13,067 nt of DNA from an uncultured beta proteobacterium (lineage in GTDB: Bacteria; Pseudomonadota; Gammaproteobacteria; Burkholderiales; Rhodocyclaceae), in NCBI GenBank assembly GCA_903916205.1, contig CAIWVX010000392.1:1-13067 (forward strand), given 5' to 3'. The notes beneath the pieces were generated by a model, which was not told the origin of the DNA, searched no databases, and saw only the letters and a list, made by a program, of their open reading frames with translations. The number at the start of each line of letters is the position of its first letter. Within the stretch, counting starts at the first letter, position 1. Below, piece by piece: positions 6,310 through 13,067 of the stretch. Position numbers and translations under genes: made by a program.

Positions 6310-7770
6310 ATGCGTTTAATTCAGAGGGCGCTTACGTTTGACGACGTCCTGCTCGTACCATCACACTCCCTTGTTTTACCCTGTGACGTTAAACTTCGTA
6401 CTCGTCTGACTCGCAACATTACAATAAATATGCCATTGGTGTCTGCGGCGATGGATACCGTCACGGAAAGTCGTCTTGCCATTGCTTTGGCGCAAGAGGG
6501 CGGCATTGGTATCGTTCATAAAAACTTGACTTCCAAGGCCCAAGCGGCGGAAGTTGCAAAAGTCAAGCGTTTTGAATCGGGAATTCTGAAAGACCCCATT
6601 ACCGTTCCACCAACGATGTCGGTTCGCGATGTACTGGAACTCACACTGTTGCATAAAATTTCAGGATTCCCCGTACTTGAAGGCAAAACCGTCGTTGGTA
6701 TCGTGACTAATCGGGATCTACGTTTTGAAACCCATCTTGATCAACCTATCCGCAACATCATGACCCCGCGTGAGCGTCTCGTCACAGTCAAGGAAGGCGC
6801 AACGGTTGAGGAAGGAAAGGCGCTGATTCACAAGCATCGGCTTGAGCGGGTGCTGGTGGTTAATGATGCTTTTGAATTACGTGGTCTGATTACCGTCAAG
6901 GACATCATCAAAACCACCGAACATCCGTTTGCCAGCAAGGATGCGGCAGGGCGTTTGTGCGTTGGTGCGGCAATTGGGGTGGGTGCCGGTACCGAAGAGC
7001 GTGCTGAATTGCTGGCCGAAGCCGGTGTCGACGTTATCGTCATTGATACCGCTCACGGGCATTCGCAAGGCGTGTTAGACCGCGTCCTATGGGTCAAGAA
7101 AAACTTTCCGGCGGTTGAGGTAGTTGGCGGCAATATTGCTACAGCCAATGCCGCGCGAGCCTTGATTGATCATGGTGCGGATGGCGTCAAGGTGGGTATC
7201 GGCCCCGGTTCGATCTGCACCACACGTATTGTGGCCGGTGTCGGTGTGCCGCAAATTACGGCCATCCAGATGGTTTCCGATGTGCTCAAAGGAACCGGAG
7301 TGCCGATGATTGCCGATGGAGGCATTCGTTATTCTGGAGACATCTGCAAAGCGATTGCCGCCGGAGGAAATTCGGTCATGCTTGGCGGATTATTTGCCGG
7401 CACCGAAGAAGCGCCGGGTGAAGTTGAACTCTTCCAGGGGCGTTCGTACAAATCCTACCGTGGCATGGGTTCGATTGGGGCTATGGCTGCAGGTGCTGCG
7501 GATCGTTATTTCCAAGAAAATTCGTCAAACATCGACAAGCTAGTGCCGGAAGGCATTGAAGGGCGCGTCCCCTACAAAGGTTCTGTGCTGGCGGTGGTAC
7601 ACCAATTGATGGGGGGCTTGCGCTCTTCGATGGGTTATTTGGGTTGTGCGACGATTGATGAAATGCATGAGCGAGCTGAATTTGTGGAAATCACCTCAGC
7701 GGGGGTTCGTGAGTCGCATGTGCACGATGTACAAATTACCAAAGAAGCACCCAACTATCATGTTGACTGA
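6310..7770 (+). CDS. guaB: Inosine-5'-monophosphate dehydrogenase
   Basis: GuaB oxidises IMP to XMP with NAD+, the first committed step of GMP synthesis in the cytoplasm. The 486 residues match the family's usual length. Landmarks in order: [13 protein letters not shown] at the N-terminus; [20 protein letters not shown]; a pair of CBS domains at about residues 93-205 inserted in the TIM barrel; [28 protein letters not shown]; the active-site loop [20 protein letters not shown] with catalytic Cys303; [20 protein letters not shown]; the [10 protein letters not shown] flap; and [11 protein letters not shown] with the conserved Arg. An AGGA about nine bases before the ATG serves as ribosome-binding site. 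It is followed by guaA after 60 bases with a hairpin in the gap. Confidence 0.98.
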   Translation: MRLIQRALTFDDVLLVPSHSLVLPCDVKLRTRLTRNITINMPLVSAAMDTVTESRLAIALAQEGGIGIVHKNLTSKAQAAEVAKVKRFESGILKDPITVPPTMSVRDVLELTLLHKISGFPVLEGKTVVGIVTNRDLRFETHLDQPIRNIMTPRERLVTVKEGATVEEGKALIHKHRLERVLVVNDAFELRGLITVKDIIKTTEHPFASKDAAGRLCVGAAIGVGAGTEERAELLAEAGVDVIVIDTAHGHSQGVLDRVLWVKKNFPAVEVVGGNIATANAARALIDHGADGVKVGIGPGSICTTRIVAGVGVPQITAIQMVSDVLKGTGVPMIADGGIRYSGDICKAIAAGGNSVMLGGLFAGTEEAPGEVELFQGRSYKSYRGMGSIGAMAAGAADRYFQENSSNIDKLVPEGIEGRVPYKGSVLAVVHQLMGGLRSSMGYLGCATIDEMHERAEFVEITSAGVRESHVHDVQITKEAPNYHVD

Positions 7771-7787
7771 TTGATTCCATGTTCCGT

Positions 7788-7810
7788 AGGGCGGCTCCTG
7801 TAGCCGCCCT
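7788..7810 (+). promoter_or_regulatory. GC-rich hairpin between guaB and guaA
   Basis: AGGGCGGCT, a five-base loop CCTGT, and AGCCGCCCT form a perfect 9-bp stem. What follows is TCTTGATTC, without a run of T, so it is a poor intrinsic terminator. A second small palindrome, CTTGATTCAAG at 7812-7822, overlaps the guaA ribosome-binding region. Possible roles are partial termination, protection of the guaB message end, or a REP-like repeat. The pairing is seen; the role is inferred. Confidence 0.5.
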
Positions 7811-7830
7811 TCTTGATTCAAGGTCCGAAA

Positions 7831-9408
7831 ATGGCCCACCAGAAAATACTCATCCTCGATTTTGGCTCCCAGGTTTCTCAACTCATCGCACGTCGTGTGC
7901 GTGAGCAGCAGGTTTATTGTGAACTTCATCCATTTGACGTAAGCAACGAATTCGTTCGTGAATTCAAACCGAGTGGAATTATTCTTTCGGGTGGCCCAAA
8001 TTCCGTGTACGAAGCTGAAGAATGGCGTGCGCCGCAAGTTGTTTTTGAACTTGGCGTTCCGGTTCTGGGTATCTGTTATGGCATGCAAACCATGGCGCAA
8101 CAACTGGGTGGCAAGGTTGAGAGCTCTGGAAAACGCGAGTTTGGCTATGCCGAAATTCGGGCTCGGGGCCATTCAGCACTGTTCAGCGGGATACAAGACC
8201 GCACTAACAGCGAAGGTCATGGACTACTCGATGTCTGGATGAGCCACGGCGACAAGGTTACTGAATTGCCGACTGGATTCAAAGTGATTGCCGGAAACGA
8301 CTCATGTCCGATCGCCGCAATGGCCGATGAGTCGCGCAAATTTTACGCGGTTCAGTTTCATCCTGAAGTTACGCACACGCTTAAGGGCAAAGAACTATTT
8401 GCCCGTTTTGTGCATGAAATTTGCCGTTGTGGTCACGACTGGAATATGCCGGATTACGTCGATGAAGCCATTACCAAAGTACGCGCTCAGGTCGGTTCGG
8501 AGAAAGTTATCTTAGGTCTTTCAGGCGGTGTTGATTCTTCCGTAGTTGCCGCACTGCTGCATCGCGCCATTGGTGATCAACTGACCTGTGTTTTCGTCGA
8601 CAACGGGCTTTTGCGTCTGAATGAAGCCGAGCAGGTCATGAAAACCTTTGCCAACAATCTCGGGGTCAAGGTGATTCACGTTAATGCGACTGAGCAGTTC
8701 ATGGGGCATTTGGCAGGGGTTTCAGATCCTGAGCAGAAACGAAAAATCATTGGCCGTGAATTTGTTGAAGTGTTTCAGTCGGAATCGAAGAAACTGGCAG
8801 AGCGTGGGGAGGAAGCCAAGTGGCTGGCGCAAGGCACGATCTACCCGGATGTAATCGAGTCTGCCGGCGGAAAAACCAAGAAGGCCCATACCATCAAGAG
8901 CCATCACAATGTGGGTGGTTTGCCCGAAACGCTTAACCTCAAGCTGCTCGAACCGTTACGTGAACTGTTCAAGGATGAAGTCCGCGAACTCGGTGTAGCG
9001 CTTGGTTTACCACGTGAAATGGTTTATCGGCATCCGTTCCCAGGCCCGGGTCTCGGGGTTCGTATTCTTGGTGAAGTTAAAAAAGAGTTTGCCGATCTGT
9101 TACGTCGCGCCGATGCCATTTTCATTGAAGAATTGCGTTCCTCTGGCTGGTACAACAAAACGAGCCAAGCTTTTGCTGTATTCCTTCCGGTGAAGGCGGT
9201 CGGTGTCATGGGCGATGGTCGAACCTACGAGTATGTGGTGGCCTTACGTGCCGTTCAAACGCAGGACTTCATGACGGCGCATTGGGCAGAATTGCCCCAT
9301 AGCTTACTTGGTAAAGTATCTAACCGCATCATTAATGAGGTGCGCGGCATCAATCGAGTTGTTTATGATATTTCGGGGAAGCCACCCGCTACTATTGAGT
9401 GGGAGTGA
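7831..9408 (+). CDS. guaA: GMP synthase (glutamine-hydrolysing)
   Basis: GuaA aminates XMP to GMP using ATP and ammonia released from glutamine. The protein has 525 residues, the same as the E. coli enzyme. The N-terminal class I glutamine amidotransferase carries the nucleophile in [15 protein letters not shown] (Cys82) and the His-Glu pair in [10 protein letters not shown] (His177, Glu179). The ATP pyrophosphatase domain has the P-loop [17 protein letters not shown] near 230-246, and the C-terminal dimerisation domain includes [13 protein letters not shown] and ends KPPATIEWE. The ATG at 7831 is chosen because AAGG lies seven bases upstream; an in-frame TTG at 7813 would fall inside the intergenic palindrome. 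It follows guaB and is closed by a strong terminator. Confidence 0.98.
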   Translation: MAHQKILILDFGSQVSQLIARRVREQQVYCELHPFDVSNEFVREFKPSGIILSGGPNSVYEAEEWRAPQVVFELGVPVLGICYGMQTMAQQLGGKVESSGKREFGYAEIRARGHSALFSGIQDRTNSEGHGLLDVWMSHGDKVTELPTGFKVIAGNDSCPIAAMADESRKFYAVQFHPEVTHTLKGKELFARFVHEICRCGHDWNMPDYVDEAITKVRAQVGSEKVILGLSGGVDSSVVAALLHRAIGDQLTCVFVDNGLLRLNEAEQVMKTFANNLGVKVIHVNATEQFMGHLAGVSDPEQKRKIIGREFVEVFQSESKKLAERGEEAKWLAQGTIYPDVIESAGGKTKKAHTIKSHHNVGGLPETLNLKLLEPLRELFKDEVRELGVALGLPREMVYRHPFPGPGLGVRILGEVKKEFADLLRRADAIFIEELRSSGWYNKTSQAFAVFLPVKAVGVMGDGRTYEYVVALRAVQTQDFMTAHWAELPHSLLGKVSNRIINEVRGINRVVYDISGKPPATIEWE

Positions 9409-9454
9409 TTTAATGTCTCGTACCGTCTGGCACTGAAATGCACAAAACTACATT

Positions 9455-9481
9455 AAGCCCGCTTAAATGCGGGCTTTTTTT
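9455..9481 (+). terminator. Intrinsic terminator after guaA
   Basis: AAGCCCGC, a six-base loop TTAAAT, and GCGGGCTT form a perfect 8-bp stem followed by a run of T through 9481. It lies 46 bases after the guaA stop and ends the guaB-guaA transcription unit. Confidence 0.92.
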
Positions 9482-9807
9482 GCGTCTGGTATTGCCATGT
9501 ACCCAAAGGCACCATCAAGGAGTTATAAGTAATAGCGCACAACCGAAGTGGAACGTATTTTGCAAAACAAGGTGAAATCCCTTGGAGAGGCAAGCGATGA
9601 CGGACAAGAGAGTTAAACGAAACCTATTGGGTCACTGTTTCGTTGTCTGAAAAAACTTCACAGCAACGACGTTCTCTTATAACATATAGAAGACTTGTTG
9701 TTTGAGGCGTTTAGATTTAATGCTGAAACTCGCCGTACGCTTTTTTTGCGGCCCCGACGGCTTCATAAATTGTTGTTTTTGACCCTTCACTGAGAAAGGA
9801 CGTCCCC
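9482..9807 (+). other. Long acnB upstream region with stem-loops
   Basis: About 330 bases without a conventional gene separate the guaA terminator from acnB. The stretch contains a possible 17-codon reading frame (9597-9650) and an 8-bp inverted repeat AACGAAAC/GTTTCGTT at 9616-9644. Near 9657-9683, TTCACA and TATAAC are spaced 15 bases apart, a possible but short-spaced promoter. A weaker imperfect hairpin with a loop of seven T lies at 9732-9761 (GCCGT-A-CGC against GCG-GCCCCG-ACGGC), within what would be the acnB leader RNA. I recognise no known riboswitch. The minus-strand 64-codon frame at 9677-9871 overlaps the acnB start and does not look real. Confidence 0.5.
9597..9650 (+). CDS. Possible 17-residue leader peptide upstream of acnB
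   Basis: An ATG at 9597 is preceded by GGAGAGG with a six-base spacer, one of the best ribosome-binding sites in the window. The peptide would be MTDKRVKRNLLGHCFVV. Its second half lies within the inverted repeat at 9616-9644, so ribosome position could affect that structure. There is no strong run of one amino acid that would point to a classical attenuator, and the distance to acnB is 157 bases. It may be the remnant of a longer gene or a chance frame. Confidence 0.25.
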   Translation: MTDKRVKRNLLGHCFVV

Positions 9808-12417
9808 ATGCTGGAATCCTACCGAATTCATGTCGCTGAGCGCGCTGCGCTTGGCATTCCGCCGCTGCCACTGTCAGTCAAGCAGACCACCGAACTGGTT
9901 GAACTCCTGCTCAACCCACCGGCTGGCGAAGCGCAGGCGCTGGTTGAATTGTTGACCTATCGCGTGCCAGCCGGGGTGGATGATGCGGCCAAGGTCAAGG
10001 CCGAGTTTTTATCCAAAGTCGCCAAAGGGGAAACAGCTTGTGCGCTAATCTCCCGCGCCAAGGCCACCGAATTGCTCGGGACGATGTTGGGGGGTTACAA
10101 CGTCAAGCCGCTGATTGATGTGCTCGGTGAGGTCGAAGTGGGCGCGGTAGCCGCAGAGGCGCTGAAGAAAACCCTGCTGGTGTTCGACTTTTTCCATGAC
10201 GTAAAAGAACTGGCCGATAAAGGCAATGCCAACGCCAAATCGGTGCTGCAATCCTGGGCTGACGCCGAGTGGTTTACCTCGCGTCCAGAAGTGCCCGCCT
10301 CGCAGAAAATTACCGTCTTCAAAGTCACCGGTGAAACCAATACCGATGATCTTTCTCCGGCTCCCGATGCCACTACGCGCCCGGATATTCCGTTGCACGC
10401 GCTGGCTATGCTCAAGAATCCGCGTCCCGGTATCGAGGCCGATGAGCCGGGCCAGCGTGGCCCGCTGAAACAACTTGAAGCGCTGGCTAAAAAAGGCCAT
10501 CTGATTGCCTATGTCGGCGATGTGGTGGGTACCGGTTCTTCACGTAAATCAGCCACCAACTCGGTGCTGTGGTTTACGGGTCAGGACATTCCCTTCATTC
10601 CGAACAAGCGTTTTGGTGGTGTCTGTCTCGGCTCGAAAATTGCGCCGATCTTCTTTAATACCATGGAAGATGCGGGCGCACTGCCAATCGAACTGAATGT
10701 CGACGACATGGCGATGGGCGACGAGATTGAGCTGAAAATTGATACCGCGACGACCAAGGTCACCGCTTTCAAAAATGGCAAGCTGATCGCCGAATCGCAA
10801 CTCAAAACCCCGGTGATTCTCGACGAAGTGCGGGCCGGTGGCCGGATTCCGCTGATCATCGGTCGCGGCCTGACCGCCAAGGCGCGTGAAGCGCTGGGAC
10901 TGCCGGTGTCAACGCTGTTCCGTCTGCCCCATAACCCAGCCGATACCGGCAAGGGCTATTCGCTGGCGCAGAAAATGGTCGGTCGCGCCTGTGGCCTGCC
11001 TGAAGAAAATGGACAACAGCGGGGCGTTATTCCCGGCACCTACTGCGAGCCGCGTATGGCGACGGTTGGCTCACAGGACACCACCGGCCCGATGACCCGC
11101 GACGAGCTTAAGGATCTGGCCTGCCTCGGCTTTTCAGCCGACATGGTGATGCAGTCCTTCTGTCACACCGCCGCCTATCCAAAGTTAGTCGACGTCAAAA
11201 CGCATCGTACGCTGCCGAGCTTTATCACCACCCGTGGCGGCGTTTCGCTGCGTCCCGGCGATGGCGTCATCCATAGCTGGCTCAATCGTCTGTTGCTGCC
11301 CGATACCGTCGGTACCGGCGGCGATTCGCACACCCGTTTCCCGATTGGCATTTCCTTCCCGGCCGGTTCCGGTCTGGTGGCCTTTGCCGCCGCCACCGGC
11401 GTGATGCCGCTGGATATGCCCGAATCTGTGCTGGTGCGCTTCAAAGGCAAAATGCAGGACGGCATCACCTTGCGCGATCTGGTCAATGCCATTCCGTATT
11501 ACGGCATCAAGCAGGGCTTGCTGACCGTTGCCAAGCAGGGCAAGAAAAACATCTTCTCCGGTCGCATTCTGGAAATCGAAGGCTTGCCCGATCTGAAAGT
11601 CGAGCAGGCGTTTGAACTCTCCGATGCTTCGGCAGAGCGTTCGGCGGCGGGTTGTACGGTGCATCTCGACAAGGCGCCGATCATCGAATACATGACCTCC
11701 AACATCACCCTGATGAAGTGGATGATCGCCAACGGCTACGAAGACAAGCGCACACTGGTACGCCGTATTCAGGCCATGCAGGCCTGGATCGCCAATCCGC
11801 AATTACTCAAGGGCGATGCCGATGCCGAGTACGCGGCCGTCATCGAAATCAATCTGGCCGACATCAAGGAACCGATTGTGGCCTGCCCGAATGACCCGGA
11901 TGACGTGAAACTGCTGTCGGAAGTTTCCGGCACCCCCATCGACGAAGTGTTCATCGGTTCGTGCATGACCAACATCGGCCACTTCCGCGCCGCCGGTAAG
12001 GTGCTCGAAGGCAAGAGCGATATTCCGACCCGCCTGTGGATCGCCCCGCCGACCAAGATGGACGCCATGATCCTCAACGAAGAAGGCTACTACGCCACCC
12101 TCGGCAAGAGCGGTGCGCGCATGGAAATGCCGGGCTGTTCGCTGTGCATGGGCAATCAGGCACAGATCAGGAAGGGCAGTACCGCGATGTCGACCTCGAC
12201 CCGCAACTTCCCCAATCGCCTCGGCATCGACACCTTCGTCTATCTCGGCTCGGCGGAGCTCGCCGCCATCTGCGCCCTAATGGGCAAAATTCCGACGGTG
12301 GCCGAATACCTCGATCAGGTCAAAGTGGTCAACGCCAAAGCCGCTGAAGTCTATCGCTACATGAACTTCGACAAAATCGCCGAGTTCAGGGATGTGGCCG
12401 ATACGGTGACGGTTTAA
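9808..12417 (+). CDS. acnB: Aconitate hydratase B
   Basis: AcnB interconverts citrate and isocitrate in the TCA cycle with a [4Fe-4S] cluster. The 869 residues align along the whole length of the family (E. coli has 865). The N-terminal HEAT-like domain starts [20 protein letters not shown]. The swivel domain follows with [38 protein letters not shown] and [20 protein letters not shown]. The catalytic core has [40 protein letters not shown] and [20 protein letters not shown]. Cluster ligands are Cys719 ([11 protein letters not shown]) and Cys777 and Cys780 (GCSLCMG). The ATG has AAAGGA seven bases upstream. The gene stands alone between terminators and is more GC-rich than guaBA, which produces long meaningless antisense frames. 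Confidence 0.98.
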   Translation: MLESYRIHVAERAALGIPPLPLSVKQTTELVELLLNPPAGEAQALVELLTYRVPAGVDDAAKVKAEFLSKVAKGETACALISRAKATELLGTMLGGYNVKPLIDVLGEVEVGAVAAEALKKTLLVFDFFHDVKELADKGNANAKSVLQSWADAEWFTSRPEVPASQKITVFKVTGETNTDDLSPAPDATTRPDIPLHALAMLKNPRPGIEADEPGQRGPLKQLEALAKKGHLIAYVGDVVGTGSSRKSATNSVLWFTGQDIPFIPNKRFGGVCLGSKIAPIFFNTMEDAGALPIELNVDDMAMGDEIELKIDTATTKVTAFKNGKLIAESQLKTPVILDEVRAGGRIPLIIGRGLTAKAREALGLPVSTLFRLPHNPADTGKGYSLAQKMVGRACGLPEENGQQRGVIPGTYCEPRMATVGSQDTTGPMTRDELKDLACLGFSADMVMQSFCHTAAYPKLVDVKTHRTLPSFITTRGGVSLRPGDGVIHSWLNRLLLPDTVGTGGDSHTRFPIGISFPAGSGLVAFAAATGVMPLDMPESVLVRFKGKMQDGITLRDLVNAIPYYGIKQGLLTVAKQGKKNIFSGRILEIEGLPDLKVEQAFELSDASAERSAAGCTVHLDKAPIIEYMTSNITLMKWMIANGYEDKRTLVRRIQAMQAWIANPQLLKGDADAEYAAVIEINLADIKEPIVACPNDPDDVKLLSEVSGTPIDEVFIGSCMTNIGHFRAAGKVLEGKSDIPTRLWIAPPTKMDAMILNEEGYYATLGKSGARMEMPGCSLCMGNQAQIRKGSTAMSTSTRNFPNRLGIDTFVYLGSAELAAICALMGKIPTVAEYLDQVKVVNAKAAEVYRYMNFDKIAEFRDVADTVTV

Positions 12418-12434
12418 GTTTTACTAAAGACGGC

Positions 12435-12479
12435 AAGCCCCGGTCGACTCGGTGAGAACGGAGTGGCCGGGGCTTTTTG
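12435..12479 (+). terminator. Intrinsic terminator after acnB
   Basis: AAGCCCCGG and CCGGGGCTT form a perfect 9-bp stem, with an inner ACTC/GAGT pairing in the loop and a short T-run (five T) after the stem. It lies 18 bases after the acnB stop. On the opposite strand the T-run is missing, so it probably serves acnB only and not the convergent TPR gene. Confidence 0.85.
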
Positions 12480-12492
12480 CATCGTGAGCGAG

Positions 12493-13067
12493 TTAATTGA
12501 GGGCAAAGGGATCGGATTGTGGCGTGTCACGCCAGAGCGCAAAACCATCTAGGGTAGGCACATGCTTGGCATCTAGGATCGCATCGCCCACGGCCCGGTA
12601 AAAGTCTCTGCGGTCTGCCGCCACCTTGGGCAAAACTGATTCGAAAATACGTGTGAAATCCCATGAGCCACGTTCGAAACCCATGCCGAGCAGTCCTTTG
12701 AGACGTCCTAGTGCGTCTCCCGGAAGGCCTGCGCTGAGTTCGGAGGTTAGACATTCATAGAGCAGGGCTTCAGCCAGCGTTTGCGAAGGGCGATGATCGG
12801 AAAGCTCGATGACTCGGCGAAGGAGGGGGGCGACTTGCTGGAGAGAGGCTACATCACCTTTACATAGAAGCAGTGCGGCGTAATTGGCACTGTAGTTGGC
12901 GTCATTCGGGTCAAGTTCCAGCGCCTTCTTGTACATCGCCTCCGCCGCGTCGTAGTCCTTGCGCTGGTCGGCAAGGAAGTTCGCGTAACTGCCGGTGATG
13001 ATGGCGTGGTTCGGGTCAAGTTCCAGCGCCTTCTTGTACATCGCCTTCGCCGCGTCGTAGTCCTTGC
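12493..13067 (-). CDS. Tetratricopeptide-repeat protein, C-terminal part (5' end outside window)
   Basis: The frame is open to the window edge and gives about 191 residues ending DPFALN. The N-terminal visible part holds TPR units of 35 residues: KDYDAAKAMYKKALELDPNH is followed one period later by KDYDAAEAMYKKALELDPND. A third, diverged unit (ANYSANYAALLLCKGD) follows. The remaining 110 residues form a predicted helical C-terminal region (LLRRVIELSDHRPSQTLAEA, then RLKGLLGMGFERGSWDF) of unknown function. TPRs bind other proteins; the partner cannot be guessed. No signal peptide can be judged because the start is missing. The gene converges on acnB. It should not be started at the Met at 13041, which is inside a repeat. 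Confidence 0.85.
   Translation of the reverse strand, partial: KDYDAAKAMYKKALELDPNHAIITGSYANFLADQRKDYDAAEAMYKKALELDPNDANYSANYAALLLCKGDVASLQQVAPLLRRVIELSDHRPSQTLAEALLYECLTSELSAGLPGDALGRLKGLLGMGFERGSWDFTRIFESVLPKVAADRRDFYRAVGDAILDAKHVPTLDGFALWRDTPQSDPFALN
12905..13067 (-). repeat. Near-identical 105-bp tandem repeats within the TPR gene
   Basis: The segments 12905-12962 and 13010-13067 are 58 bases each and differ at one position (Glu versus Lys codon). The period is 105 bases, or 35 codons. The identity at DNA level, including synonymous positions, indicates recent duplication or ongoing homogenisation. The array probably continues beyond the window. Confidence 0.85.

Noticed and set aside
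7788..7810. Hairpin after guaB as a true intrinsic terminator
   Set aside because: No T-run follows, and guaA lacks an obvious separate promoter in the short gap.
11185..11802. 205-codon antisense frame within acnB
   Set aside because: It is the mirror of a GC-rich, strongly conserved acnB segment; its His/Gln/Gly-rich composition is typical of such shadows.
12905..13067. Regular repeats as a CRISPR array
   Set aside because: The repeats are in frame, translate to TPR motifs and have a 105-base period with coding intervening sequence.

Overview
The window looks like a betaproteobacterial chromosome. The evidence is the near-consensus L19 and S16 proteins, the order rpsP-rimM-trmD-rplS, and a DUF4124 gene sitting between rnfH and guaB-guaA. 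The genus cannot be fixed from the sequence; a Rhodocyclales-like bacterium is my guess. Most of the DNA is housekeeping sequence, and I found no convincing undescribed multi-gene system.

Layout. 1-366: the end of a small charged protein and an unrecognised short reading frame. 367-880: no intact gene, only probable scars of mobile elements (an IS1380-type right end and an IS630-like N-terminus). 881-2931, minus strand: the operon rpsP-rimM-trmD-rplS, with a TATAAT promoter, a 9-bp hairpin just before the rimM ATG and two 4-base stop/start overlaps. 3055-5370: a cluster of insertion-sequence debris holding an ISKra4-like C-terminal fragment (minus), an ISAs1-family N-terminal half (plus), and an IS1380-family transposase with frameshifts, deletions and stops (plus) that cuts off the ISAs1 copy. 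5470-9408: rnfH, a convergent secreted DUF4124 protein, then guaB and guaA, ending in a good intrinsic terminator. 9482-9807: a long leader region before acnB, with a possible 17-codon reading frame and stem-loops. 9808-12417: acnB with its own terminator. 12493-13067, minus: the C-terminal part of a TPR protein with nearly identical 35-residue repeats, running off the window.

How the genes work together. The ribosomal operon couples two ribosomal proteins to a 30S maturation factor (RimM) and the tRNA m1G37 methyltransferase (TrmD). GuaB and GuaA carry out the two steps from IMP to GMP. AcnB is the TCA-cycle aconitase. In relatives, rnfH normally follows ratA and lies near smpB; here neither is visible and the space upstream of rnfH is filled by transposase wreckage, which suggests an insertion or rearrangement that rnfH survived.
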